From positions 62,001 through 126,000 of the forward strand of contig NZ_WACP01000014.1 in NCBI RefSeq assembly GCF_008973665.1: a DNA stretch of 64,000 nt, written 5' to 3'. This document shows, in pieces, positions 1 through 8,160 of this stretch. This DNA comes from Paenibacillus tengchongensis. GTDB taxonomy: Bacteria; Bacillota; Bacilli; Paenibacillales; Paenibacillaceae. Made by a program: the position numbers and the translations under genes. A model generated the notes under the pieces. It made no database searches, was not told the origin of the DNA, and was given only the letters and a program-made list of their open reading frames with translations. Numbering within the stretch: position 1 is the stretch's first letter; each line of letters starts with the position of its first letter.

Positions 1-434
1 GCAACCTGCGCTTCCGCATCTTTAATATCAATAGCATGAATGTATAACGTCTTTCTGTCAGGAGAAACATCCAGCGTTAACGTTCCCGGTGTGAGACAAA
101 CCAGGCAGGACAGTAAGGTAACTTCCCACGCTGAAGCCAAAGCTGTCTCATAAGCAAATATTCCGGGCTTAATGGCCAGCTTAGGACGAAGAATATGCCC
201 GATGACTACAAAGTTCGAGATGGTCAGCTCGCGGATAAAGATCAGCAGCAGCTTCAGGATAGCCCATAGGCGTCTGAGGTAAAACGGCTTTTTCTGCGGC
301 CTGGTTCTTCGGAAGAAGATTAATAAGGCAACCCCGAGCAGATATCCTACGATAAAGCTTGAGCCGGAATCATTGTTGTTCATCGCCATCCATAGAAAGG
401 CAATCAACAGGTTGAACAGAAATTGTAAGGCCAT
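1..434 (-). CDS. mrpE: Na+/H+ antiporter subunit E (MrpE/MnhE), partial
   Basis: Membrane subunit of the multisubunit Mrp cation/proton antiporter. About 144 residues are visible; the C-terminus runs off the left edge. The translation begins MALQFLFNLLIAFLW and continues through two hydrophobic segments and the family-typical stretch LLSCLVCLTPGTLTLDVS near residues 107-124. The ATG at 434 sits just after the mrpD stop (440), and its ribosome binding site AAGGAG is formed by the last codons of mrpD, so the two genes are translationally linked. MrpF and MrpG would be expected beyond the edge. MrpE is needed for complex assembly in Bacillus; the exact role is not visible here. Confidence 0.93.
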   Translation of the reverse strand, partial: MALQFLFNLLIAFLWMAMNNNDSGSSFIVGYLLGVALLIFFRRTRPQKKPFYLRRLWAILKLLLIFIRELTISNFVVIGHILRPKLAIKPGIFAYETALASAWEVTLLSCLVCLTPGTLTLDVSPDRKTLYIHAIDIKDAEAQV

Positions 435-439
435 CTCCT

Positions 440-1915
440 CTACTCCTTCATTATGGCTTGGATATAAATATCAGGTGTAGCCAAGACCTCGCCTGCCTGC
501 GCTACATAGTCATATACGTAATCGGCTCCGATTCCCATTACGATTACCAGTACAACCAGTCCGGCGGCGACAGCCGCAGCCCCTCTCAGGTTCACTTTAG
601 GCAGTTCTGTCTCCGGTTCATTCCCCCAGAATGCGAGCCGGAACACCTTAATCAGGGAATACAGCACCATTAAGCTTGAACCCAGGGCAATGAGGGACAA
701 TGGCAGCATACCCGCATCAAGCGCTCCCCGAATGATCAGGACCTTGCCTGCAAAACCGCTGAGCGGCGGTATGCCCACCAAAGCAAGCGTCAGAATAAAG
801 AACATCCAGCCAATGAGCGGATACCTTTTGATGAGGCCGCCCATGCTGGTTAGCCCCTCCGTTCCCGCTGCGGATATGATCATCCCGCCGAGAATAAACA
901 TGAGCGCCTTAGCCAGCATATCGTGCAGCAGATAGAAGACTGCACCGTCAAGTGCATTCTCTGTCCCTGCTGCGAGCCCAAACGCGACAAACCCTACACT
1001 AATGATCACATTGTAATTAAGGATGCGCGGGATATCCTTATAGGCTACGGCTCCCAGGCTGCCGAGAATCATTGTAACAGCAGCCATCCAGGCGATCAGA
1101 TTATGGGTTAGCCCCGGATCGTTAACAAACAGCAGTGTAAAGGTCCGGATTATCGCGTAAAGCCCCACTTTGGTCAGCAGTGCCCCAAACAGCGCCCTTA
1201 CCGCCGGCGGCGGAGCACTGTAGGATCCCGGGAGCCAGAAGAACAGAAACAGTCCGGCCTTCAAGGCAAATACAATCAGAAACAATACGGCAATTACATT
1301 CAGTACACCGCCTTGTCCGGTTTCGGCGATGCGCTGGGACAGATGCGCCATGTTAAGCGTCCCTACTGCTGCATAGAGGTAAGCGACGGCTGCAACAAAC
1401 AACGTCGAGGACACGATGTTGATTAATAAATACTTGGGTGTTTCCCGCAGCTGAAGCTTTGTCCCGCCAAGTGAAATCAGGGCATAGGAAGATATCAGCA
1501 TCACTTCAAAGAAAACAAATAAATTGAAGATGTCTCCCGTAAGAAAGGAACCGGTAACCCCGACCATCAGAAACTGAAAGAAAGGATAGTAATAAAATCG
1601 TTCCCGCTTCTCCTCAATGCTCTGGAATGAGTACAGCAAAACCGCAAAGCTGACCACAGCCGTCATCATAACCAGTAACGCTGCAAGCATATCCCCTACA
1701 AATACGATTCCGTAAGGAGCAGCCCAGCCCCCCATTTCCAAAGTTAGAATGCCCTCCCTGTGAATATGCGAAACGAGCAATATAGCAGTAAACAGATTCA
1801 GCAGTCCGCTGACCGTACTGATACCCCGCTGAAGGCGGATCTTCTCTTTAAAGAAAAACAGGATCACAGCCGTGCACAATGGTATCAGGACAGGCAGCAC
1901 CAAAACATTGCTCAT
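440..1915 (-). CDS. mrpD: Na+/H+ antiporter subunit D (MrpD/MnhD)
   Basis: A 491-residue polytopic membrane protein of the NuoM/NuoN/MrpD proton-translocating family. The acidic residue essential in this family is visible at Glu137 (FFEVMLISSYALISLGG), with membrane lysines at Lys219 (FALKAGLF) and about Lys249 (LLTKVGLYAIIR). It works with MrpA to couple proton uptake to Na+ (or K+) export. Its ATG overlaps the mrpC stop (ATGA-type overlap at 1912-1915), consistent with one transcript running A-C-D-E. The length matches the family. Confidence 0.96.
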   Translation of the reverse strand: MSNVLVLPVLIPLCTAVILFFFKEKIRLQRGISTVSGLLNLFTAILLVSHIHREGILTLEMGGWAAPYGIVFVGDMLAALLVMMTAVVSFAVLLYSFQSIEEKRERFYYYPFFQFLMVGVTGSFLTGDIFNLFVFFEVMLISSYALISLGGTKLQLRETPKYLLINIVSSTLFVAAVAYLYAAVGTLNMAHLSQRIAETGQGGVLNVIAVLFLIVFALKAGLFLFFWLPGSYSAPPPAVRALFGALLTKVGLYAIIRTFTLLFVNDPGLTHNLIAWMAAVTMILGSLGAVAYKDIPRILNYNVIISVGFVAFGLAAGTENALDGAVFYLLHDMLAKALMFILGGMIISAAGTEGLTSMGGLIKRYPLIGWMFFILTLALVGIPPLSGFAGKVLIIRGALDAGMLPLSLIALGSSLMVLYSLIKVFRLAFWGNEPETELPKVNLRGAAAVAAGLVVLVIVMGIGADYVYDYVAQAGEVLATPDIYIQAIMKE

Positions 1916-2244
1916 TCTTTGACCTCCTTGATGCTGTCAATCTCATCCGTACCTAACCCCTGATAAGAACGGTAGGCCAGTACAAAATAAAAAGCGGTAA
2001 CGCCGAAGCTGATGACGATGGAGGTTAGGATCAGCGCCTGAGGCAGAGGGTCAACATAGGATTCTGCGTCCCCGAGTACAGGTGCGGCTCCCTGCTTGAG
2101 TCCGGCCATGGTCAGGAGCAGAAGATGAACGCCGTGCGTCAGCAGAGAGGTTCCCAGTATAATCCGCAGCAGGACCTTTGAAAGAATCAGATAAACCCCA
2201 ATCGTAAATAATATGCCTATGGCCAGCGCCATTACGAGTTCCAT
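1912..2244 (-). CDS. mrpC: Na+/H+ antiporter subunit C (MrpC/MnhC, NuoK-like)
   Basis: A 110-residue protein with three membrane segments, homologous to complex I subunit NuoK. It starts MELVMALAIGILFTIGVYL and contains the family-typical DPLPQALILTSIVISFGVTAF near residues 65-85. It overlaps mrpA upstream (13 bases) and mrpD downstream (4 bases), so expression is tightly coupled. It is part of the Mrp complex with neighbouring A, D and E. Confidence 0.95.
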   Translation of the reverse strand: MELVMALAIGILFTIGVYLILSKVLLRIILGTSLLTHGVHLLLLTMAGLKQGAAPVLGDAESYVDPLPQALILTSIVISFGVTAFYFVLAYRSYQGLGTDEIDSIKEVKE

Positions 2245-5096
2245 TGTTTATCCTCTCCGATCGTTAAAATAATGTTCATGGTTACACCCACCACAGCCAG
2301 ATAGACCCCCAGGTCAAATAAAACGGCCGTTGCCAGCTCGGTGTCCCCAAGGATAGGCAGATGGAAATGGCCAAAGGCATGACTCAGGAACGGGGCGCCA
2401 AAGAGAAATGAACCTGAAGCCGTTAGTATGGCGGTTAAGAGCCCGGCCGCAGTCAGCAGCCGGTAATTCACAGGAACCGCCTGCCGGATCTGATCCATAC
2501 CAAAAGCGATGGCCATCAGCACCAGTGCGGCAGAGGTCATCAAGGCCCCGATAAAGCCTCCCCCCGGGTTGTTATGTCCCGCAAAGAACAGGTACAGCGA
2601 AAAGATCACAATAATCACTACAATCGCCCTCGACATCGTCTGCAGAATGACGTCATTGCTGCGCACCGGCAAGGCTGCACGCGGTTTCCCCGGCGGCGTT
2701 TGCTGCGCATCCCCGTCCAGCTTTAATTTGATTAGAGCGTAGATGGACAGTGAGGCGATGCCAAGCACCATAATCTCAAACAAGGTATCGAATCCGCGGA
2801 AGTCCACCAGGATGACATTGACTACATTTTTTCCTCCGGCCAAATTATAGCTCTCTTTCAGGAAAAACTCGGAGATGGGCTCGAACGGGCTGCTGCCCAT
2901 CGCTGCCAGCGCAATTAAGGTCATTGTAACGCCAACGCCCACCGCAATAACCAGATTTGGCAGCTTAAAGCGCAGCGGCTCCTTCTGCTGCTTCAGCTTC
3001 GGCAAATACCGGAAGCAGAGCAGGAACAGAATGACCGATACGGTCTCGATGATCATTTGTGTCAATGCAAGGTCCGGCGCCCGGAAAAGAACGAACAACA
3101 GCGTTACCATATATCCTACACAGCCGGTGAAAAGGATGGCATTAACCCGGGACTTGGCAAACGGAATCCCGAAAGCCGCCAGCAGCATGACTAATACTAC
3201 AGCCAACTCGTATATGGACAGCGGAGCATACTGCTTCATGCCAAAGCTTATACCGGGTTCCCGTACCATGACGGTAAGCAGCGCAATGACGAAAAAGCTG
3301 AAAATATACAGCAGGTAATGACGGTTCGAGCCGGTCATATACGCATCGGTCAGACGTCTTGATCCCCGCTCAAGAAGCTGGAGGGATCCGTCATATATTC
3401 GGTTGAGGGTATTGGTGCCCTTTGCTTCCCGGTCCAGCAGGCGCAGCCGGGTGTATGTTCTGTAAAGAAGGATGCCCACTGCAATGACACCGAGTGTCAT
3501 AAAGATCTCGGCTGTCCAGCCATGCCAGAAATGAATCGACACCTCGAAGGTTTCACCGGGCGCAAGCATTCCCTGGTGAATGGAAACCATAGCCGGTTCA
3601 ATCAGCGTCCTAGACACAAGCTTCGGGAAGAATGCAAACACAACAGCCAGCGATATTAACAATACCGGCGGCAATAATAGTCCCAGTGGCGCTTCATGCG
3701 GGGCTTTATCCAGCTTATCTTGTTTGAGCTTGCCGCCAAAGGCCTTAAATACGAGAATCATGCTGTATACAAAGGTGAATACACTGGCAATCCAGGCCAT
3801 GACCGGAAAGAGACTCAACCAGAAGCTGGAGTTCCAGAGGTCAAGCTCCCTGATATTCAGCATGGAAGTGAAGAACATTTCCTTACTCAGAAAACCGCTG
3901 AAGGGCGGCAATCCCGCCATCGAGAACGCCCCGATTGACGCAATGGTGAAAGTAACCGGCATCACCGTCATGAGTCCACCCAGATTGCGGAGATCCCGGG
4001 TTCCGGTCTCATGGTCAATTATGCCGACCACCATGAACAAGCTGCCCTTAAAAACAGCATGGTTGATCAGGTGAAAGAGCGCTGCTGTAGTAGCCATAGC
4101 ATAGAAGACGGCGTCTTCTTTACCGCTGAAAAAGGCAGACGCAGACCCGAGTCCCAGCAAAGACATAATTAAGCCGAGCTGGCTGATCGTCGAGTAGGCA
4201 AGCAGGGCTTTAAGATCGGTTTGCCGGATCGCTTTAAAGGAACCGTAAATCAGCGTGATCAGACCGGTGGCAGAAATCAGCCAGAACCAGCCGGCTTGAC
4301 CGGCAAATACCGGGGTCAGTCGGGCCACGAGGTATAATCCTGCCTTCACCATCGTTGCCGAATGAAGATAGGCACTTACCGGAGTCGGAGCTTCCATGGC
4401 ATCTGGCAGCCAGATATGAAACGGGAATTGCGCTGATTTCGTAAATGCACCCAGCAGAATCAGCAGCATAGCCGGAATAAACATTGAGTTCTCTGTTAAA
4501 GCTCCCGCCTGAGGAATAATCTCGCGGATACTGTACGATCCGGTCATTAAATACAGCATATTAAAGCCGGCAAACATCGCCAGACCGCCGAAGACGGTAA
4601 TCAGCATGGATTTCAGCGCTCCGTAGCGGGATCTCTCCCGGCCGTACCAGAATGCGATGAGCAGGAAGGACGAGATGCTTGTAAGCTCCCAGAACCCGTA
4701 GAGTACCATCAGATTATCCGAGAGAACGACGCCGAGCATTGCCCCCATGAACATGAGCAGATAGATATAGAACTGGTGAATTCCTTCTGTATGCTTATCC
4801 AGATAATGAATGGAATATAGTACAACAAGCGCACCCATCCCGGTAATCAGCAGAACAAACAGCAGGCTCAGTCCGTCCAGCACCAGCGTAATGTCAATTC
4901 CCAGTTTGGGCATCCAAGCAATAGTGGACACTATGCTCTCTTCCGTCCGGACCGTATGAATCTCCGTCAGGAAATACACAAAGAGGGCAGCCGGAAGCGG
5001 TAAAACTACCCAACCCGGATGAACGAGCTTGGTTGGTTTGATCAGCAGTATGATTACTGACAGTAAAAATGGAAGCAAAACAGCGACATGCAGCAA
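2232..5096 (-). CDS. mrpA: Fused Na+/H+ antiporter subunits A and B (MrpA-MrpB)
   Basis: A 954-residue membrane protein. Residues 1 to about 800 are MrpA: a NuoL-like core with the membrane glutamate near Glu137 (LYGFWELTSISSFLLIAFW), followed by the MrpA C-terminal membrane extension. Residues from about 812 to 954 form a complete MrpB domain (FAGHNNPGGGFIGALM; a later stretch ELATAVLFDLGVYLAVVGV). Bacillus subtilis has separate A and B genes; here they are one ORF with no stop between. The start is TTG at 5096, chosen because a GAGGGGGG tract lies about 8 bases upstream and the resulting N-terminus LHVAVLLPF matches MrpA. It forms the proton/cation path with MrpD. Confidence 0.95.
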   Translation of the reverse strand: MLHVAVLLPFLLSVIILLIKPTKLVHPGWVVLPLPAALFVYFLTEIHTVRTEESIVSTIAWMPKLGIDITLVLDGLSLLFVLLITGMGALVVLYSIHYLDKHTEGIHQFYIYLLMFMGAMLGVVLSDNLMVLYGFWELTSISSFLLIAFWYGRERSRYGALKSMLITVFGGLAMFAGFNMLYLMTGSYSIREIIPQAGALTENSMFIPAMLLILLGAFTKSAQFPFHIWLPDAMEAPTPVSAYLHSATMVKAGLYLVARLTPVFAGQAGWFWLISATGLITLIYGSFKAIRQTDLKALLAYSTISQLGLIMSLLGLGSASAFFSGKEDAVFYAMATTAALFHLINHAVFKGSLFMVVGIIDHETGTRDLRNLGGLMTVMPVTFTIASIGAFSMAGLPPFSGFLSKEMFFTSMLNIRELDLWNSSFWLSLFPVMAWIASVFTFVYSMILVFKAFGGKLKQDKLDKAPHEAPLGLLLPPVLLISLAVVFAFFPKLVSRTLIEPAMVSIHQGMLAPGETFEVSIHFWHGWTAEIFMTLGVIAVGILLYRTYTRLRLLDREAKGTNTLNRIYDGSLQLLERGSRRLTDAYMTGSNRHYLLYIFSFFVIALLTVMVREPGISFGMKQYAPLSIYELAVVLVMLLAAFGIPFAKSRVNAILFTGCVGYMVTLLFVLFRAPDLALTQMIIETVSVILFLLCFRYLPKLKQQKEPLRFKLPNLVIAVGVGVTMTLIALAAMGSSPFEPISEFFLKESYNLAGGKNVVNVILVDFRGFDTLFEIMVLGIASLSIYALIKLKLDGDAQQTPPGKPRAALPVRSNDVILQTMSRAIVVIIVIFSLYLFFAGHNNPGGGFIGALMTSAALVLMAIAFGMDQIRQAVPVNYRLLTAAGLLTAILTASGSFLFGAPFLSHAFGHFHLPILGDTELATAVLFDLGVYLAVVGVTMNIILTIGEDKQWNS

Positions 5097-5129
5097 AGCT
5101 TGGTCCCCCCTCTAATTTGTATTGTTTAT

Positions 5130-5762
5130 TTAAACGGGCTTCACCCATTCATTTTGGACAATCCTTAAGTATTGCGCTTCACCGTGCTTAACCACCTTAA
5201 ACAAACCGGTGTTAAAATCCGTGTCCAGCTCGCGGAAGAATACGCCTTTGATCGTTTCGCCGCCGGCAGCCTCCTCAGCAAGAATGTAACGCCCTCCCTC
5301 TGGGACCAGATATGCAGTGGAGCCCTGTTCATGGGTCTGCTCCAGCATTTCCGGATAGCGCTGGACTGCTACAATATGCAGATCAATGGTCCCTACACGT
5401 TCCATTAAATCGTTGATGAAATTACCCTTGGTGATTTCCTGCCACAGCGTTCGGATCGATTGTCCAAGCACAATCTGAGTAATCCGGTTCTCTCTTGCAG
5501 TCTCGGTAATAATATCAACTGTTTTTCTTCCGTTACATTTACGAATTAAAAACTGCCCTCCCGCTTCCTTCGTCTGCTTCTCCCACGCGGAAAGGTAATG
5601 CTGCCTTTGCATGTTATACTCATTGTCCCCAATTGCATCAACCGTAAGTACAATCAGGGGGGCCTGTAAGCGTCTGGCCAGCTCTCCTCCCCGATGAATC
5701 AGCCGTTGTCCATGGGGACCGTAGTGTACACATACCATGATGCCCTCCGTGCGTATTTCCAT
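5130..5762 (-). CDS. KdpD-type universal stress protein, first gene of the mrp operon
   Basis: A 210-residue cytoplasmic protein. Residues 7 to about 152 match the Usp domain found inside the K+-sensor kinase KdpD: VCVHYGPHGQRLIHRGGELA at the start and QIVLGQSIRTLWQEITKG near residue 110. It lacks KdpD's kinase and membrane parts. The last 60 or so residues form an extension that I do not recognise. It ends 33 bases before mrpA and shares its promoter, so it is probably co-transcribed with the antiporter. KdpD Usp domains bind nucleotides, including cyclic di-AMP in Staphylococcus; a sensory role at Mrp is inference only. ATG at 5762 follows GGGAGG. Confidence 0.85.
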   Translation of the reverse strand: MEIRTEGIMVCVHYGPHGQRLIHRGGELARRLQAPLIVLTVDAIGDNEYNMQRQHYLSAWEKQTKEAGGQFLIRKCNGRKTVDIITETARENRITQIVLGQSIRTLWQEITKGNFINDLMERVGTIDLHIVAVQRYPEMLEQTHEQGSTAYLVPEGGRYILAEEAAGGETIKGVFFRELDTDFNTGLFKVVKHGEAQYLRIVQNEWVKPV

Positions 5763-5811
5763 TTCAAAGCCTCCCTGATAGTTAAATTATTCCATTAAAA
5801 AACAATAAAAA

Positions 5812-5832
5812 GAGCCCGCTGTTGGCAGGCTC
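5812..5832 (-). terminator. Hairpin plus T-tract in the 5' leader of the usp-mrp operon
   Basis: Read on the minus strand, GAGCCTGC and GCGGGCTC pair around a short loop and are followed by TTTTTATTGTTTTTT. It lies only about 25 bases downstream of the predicted start of transcription and 50 bases before the usp ATG. It could therefore act as an attenuator, or it may stop read-through from the BCCT gene upstream. Confidence 0.6.
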
Positions 5833-5862
5833 CTCCGGTTTGGTGCGTATACAATTAGTGAC

Positions 5863-5891
5863 ATTATATAGTCAACCGTAAAGAAAGTAAA
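5863..5891 (-). promoter_or_regulatory. Predicted promoter of the usp-mrp operon
   Basis: On the minus strand, TTTACT (5886-5891) and a perfect TATAAT (5863-5868) are separated by 17 bases. This predicts a start near 5856 and a leader of about 95 bases containing the hairpin at 5812-5832. Confidence 0.55.
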
Positions 5892-5955
5892 GCGATCTGC
5901 TTGGGTATAGTCTGAAATTGATTAGGGGAGCCTGTGTTAAAAGGAGATGGCTCGC

Positions 5956-6189
5956 TTGACTGTGCTGAGATATAAAATTACTATCTGTGCTACACTGTTC
6001 GTTCTAATGTTAATGCTTGGATGGGGACTGGAGCAAACGATGAGTGCTTCCCAGGCAAAGAATTCCCCTGCTCTGATCCCGAGCGAAGAAAGTGAACTGT
6101 ATAGTGAAGGTGGATATACGGAGATTCAGCTTCTTACAGAACCTTTTCTGCCCCGTCAATACGCAAGAATCCGCAGAATGGCGGAGTAG
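5956..6189 (+). CDS. Small single-pass membrane or exported protein, unknown
   Basis: A 77-residue protein with an N-terminal hydrophobic segment (about residues 7-24, ICATLFVLMLMLGWGLEQ) and a polar C-terminal half. The TTG at 5956 is preferred over the ATG at 5947 because the AAGGAG at 5941-5946 directly abuts the ATG but lies 9 bases from the TTG. I recognise no family. It is the only plus-strand gene in the ion-transport block, divergent from usp-mrp and convergent with the BCCT gene. Confidence 0.6.
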   Translation: MTVLRYKITICATLFVLMLMLGWGLEQTMSASQAKNSPALIPSEESELYSEGGYTEIQLLTEPFLPRQYARIRRMAE

Positions 6190-6224
6190 AGTATGCCCGC
6201 AGCTCAAAGCGCTTGCCCCCGCCC

Positions 6225-7781
6225 TCACTTCACTGGAATTTCGTTCTGGAATGGTTCTTGTTCCTCCAGCAATTGCTTCAGCTTCTGACGGTGACGTTTT
6301 TCCCTTTGGCGGCGCTCTTTATCCTCAGCCTGAAGAGCCTTGAGCAGTGAGAAACACATGCCGATCAGGACAACAGCAAAAGGTAAGGCTGCTACAATGG
6401 ACGCTGTCTGAAGGCCGCTTAATCCGCCGCTGATCAGCAGCACTACCGCTATAGCAGACTGCAGGATCCCCCAGGTTAATTTCACTCTGGCACTGGGATC
6501 GAGCTTGCCGTCCGAGGTCAGCATTCCCAGCACAAAGGTTGCCGAATCGGCTGAGGTGATAAAAAAGGTCATAATCAGCAGCGTCGCAATAAGCGCGATG
6601 ATGTAACCTAAGGGCAGTTGCTCCAGTGTGATAAACAGAGCGGTGGTAGTATCTTCTTTAACGGCTTGAGCCAGCTCGGCGGCATTGAACATTTCCAGAT
6701 GGAGCCCCGTCCCCCCGAAAACCGAAAACCAGACAAACCCGAACAGACTCGGAATAATCATGACACAGATGACAAACTCTTTGATGGTCCTGCCCTTGGA
6801 TACCCTTGCGATAAAAGTCCCGACAAAGGGAGCCCAGGCGATCCACCAGGCCCAATAGAATAACGTCCATGCGCCGACCCAGGTTCCTCTTGAGAATGGA
6901 GTTAACCGCAAACTCATATTTATGATATTTTGCAGGTAGCTGCCTAACGTTGTTGTAAACGTATCGAAAATAAAGGATGTCGGTCCTGTTGCCCATACGA
7001 ACAGCATTAACAGAACGGCTATAACCAGGTTGGTGTTGCTGAGGATTTTGATTCCTTTATCCAGGCCTGTAGTGGCAGAGATGAGGAACAACACGGTCAC
7101 TATAGCAATGATAATAACCTGGGCTGTAACAGAGTTCGGAATCCCGAATAAATATTCCAATCCTCCGCCGATTTGAAGAGCACCTAGTCCCAGTGAAGTT
7201 GCAACCCCGAAGATCGTGGCAATCACCGCCAGGATATCGATAATTTTGCCCAGCCAGCCGCCAGCCAGCCGTTCGCCCAATAAAGGAATAAACGTTGAAC
7301 TGATCAGCCCTTTATACCCTTTCCGGAACTGGAAGTAAGCAAGCGCCAATCCGATGACGGTGTATATAGCCCAGGGATGCAGTCCCCAGTGGAAAAAGGA
7401 ATACCGCATGGACAGCCTTGCCGCTTCTGCTGTACCTCCTTCTACGCCCTCCGGCGGAGATAAATAGTGGGATAAGGGCTCCGCCACGCCCCAGAATACA
7501 AGCCCGATTCCCATACCGGCGCTAAAAAGCATCGACAGCCAGGAGAGTGTGGAATATTCCGGTTCATCATCGTCATCCCCAAGCCTGATCCCGCCAAACC
7601 TGCTGAATGCTAAGTAGAAAGCGAATATTAAGAAAAACAGAGTAGCCAGCAAGTAAAACCAGCCAAAATTGTGGATGGAAAAGTTATAAGCGACATTAGC
7701 TGTATTCGCCAGCTGGTCAGGAGCAACTGCTCCCCAAATTGCAAATAACGCCACTATGGTAATGGCAATGGTGAAGACCAT
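6225..7781 (-). CDS. BCCT-family glycine betaine/choline/carnitine transporter
   Basis: A 518-residue, twelve-segment secondary transporter. BCCT hallmarks include FSAGMGIGLVFWGVAEPLSH (about residues 85-105) and the tryptophan-rich segment FYWAWWIAWAPFVG near residue 315. The C-terminal tail is rich in Lys, Arg and Glu, as in osmosensing BetP/OpuD members. It imports compatible solutes with Na+ during osmotic stress. The gene is monocistronic, with a 270-base leader that carries a hairpin and T-tract. Substrate cannot be assigned from sequence alone. It belongs with KimA and Mrp as an osmotic-balance function. Confidence 0.93.
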   Translation of the reverse strand: MVFTIAITIVALFAIWGAVAPDQLANTANVAYNFSIHNFGWFYLLATLFFLIFAFYLAFSRFGGIRLGDDDDEPEYSTLSWLSMLFSAGMGIGLVFWGVAEPLSHYLSPPEGVEGGTAEAARLSMRYSFFHWGLHPWAIYTVIGLALAYFQFRKGYKGLISSTFIPLLGERLAGGWLGKIIDILAVIATIFGVATSLGLGALQIGGGLEYLFGIPNSVTAQVIIIAIVTVLFLISATTGLDKGIKILSNTNLVIAVLLMLFVWATGPTSFIFDTFTTTLGSYLQNIINMSLRLTPFSRGTWVGAWTLFYWAWWIAWAPFVGTFIARVSKGRTIKEFVICVMIIPSLFGFVWFSVFGGTGLHLEMFNAAELAQAVKEDTTTALFITLEQLPLGYIIALIATLLIMTFFITSADSATFVLGMLTSDGKLDPSARVKLTWGILQSAIAVVLLISGGLSGLQTASIVAALPFAVVLIGMCFSLLKALQAEDKERRQREKRHRQKLKQLLEEQEPFQNEIPVK

Positions 7782-8123
7782 GAATATACCTCCATTAATT
7801 ATTAAATCGTTTACAGGTATGGCTTAGTATGTGTTAAATCAACATGTAATATTTCGGCAGAAGTGATTTCGAGACATTATAGTTAATGATTACTCCTTTC
7901 CTATATATTTTTAACAAAACAAAAAGAGCCTCCATGGTGCAGGCTCCTCCTTGTACAACTAACCAAACTGACCTTCTCGACCTTAATACTGAAGGGGAAA
8001 CGGGAGATTTCCGTTCAAAAATATGGATCTTCCCGTGAACTGGCACAAAGGCTAGTTACTATCTTCCTTAGAGGGACAGCGTCAACCTGAATCGCCGCAG
8101 TCATTGACTCCGGCGACAATAAA
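7782..8123 (-). other. Structured leader and promoter region of the BCCT gene
   Basis: No gene is convincing here. On the minus strand, TTGACG (8080-8085) with ATAGTA or TAGTAA at 8056-8062 is a plausible promoter, giving a leader of about 270 bases. The leader contains a stem between 8000 and 8036 (ACGGGAAGAT with ATCTCCCGT), an alternative pairing within it (AACGG with CCGTT), and a terminator-like hairpin at 7926-7946. A 33-codon ORF begins inside that hairpin behind AAGGAGG (ATG at 7932) and ends at 7834; whether it is translated is unclear. Confidence 0.5.
7926..7946 (-). terminator. Terminator-like hairpin inside the BCCT leader
   Basis: On the minus strand, GAGCCT and AGGCTC flank a 9-base loop and are followed by TTTTTGTTTTG. 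It lies 145 bases before the BCCT start and about 110 bases after the predicted promoter. The upstream gene kimA already has its own terminator, so this one is positioned as an attenuator. Confidence 0.65.
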
Positions 8124-8155
8124 GGGCTTGTCTCAATCCAGTTGAGACAAGCCCC
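8124..8155 (-). terminator. Terminator after kimA
   Basis: A near-perfect stem with 13-base arms (GGGCTTGTCTCAA and its complement). On the minus strand it is followed by TTTATTGT. It begins 6 bases after the kimA stop. Confidence 0.85.
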
Positions 8156-8160
8156 TTGAT

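Noticed and set aside
7834..7934. A 33-codon ORF with AAGGAGG inside the BCCT leader hairpin as a leader peptide
   Set aside because: The ribosome site overlaps the terminator stem, the peptide has no family or regulatory codon run, and the USP-mrp leader with the same kind of hairpin lacks a comparable ORF. Kept only as a note.
5812..8062. Cyclic di-AMP (ydaO) riboswitches in front of usp-mrp or BCCT
   Set aside because: The conserved GGGGGACCC-type core and the rest of the class were not found in either leader.
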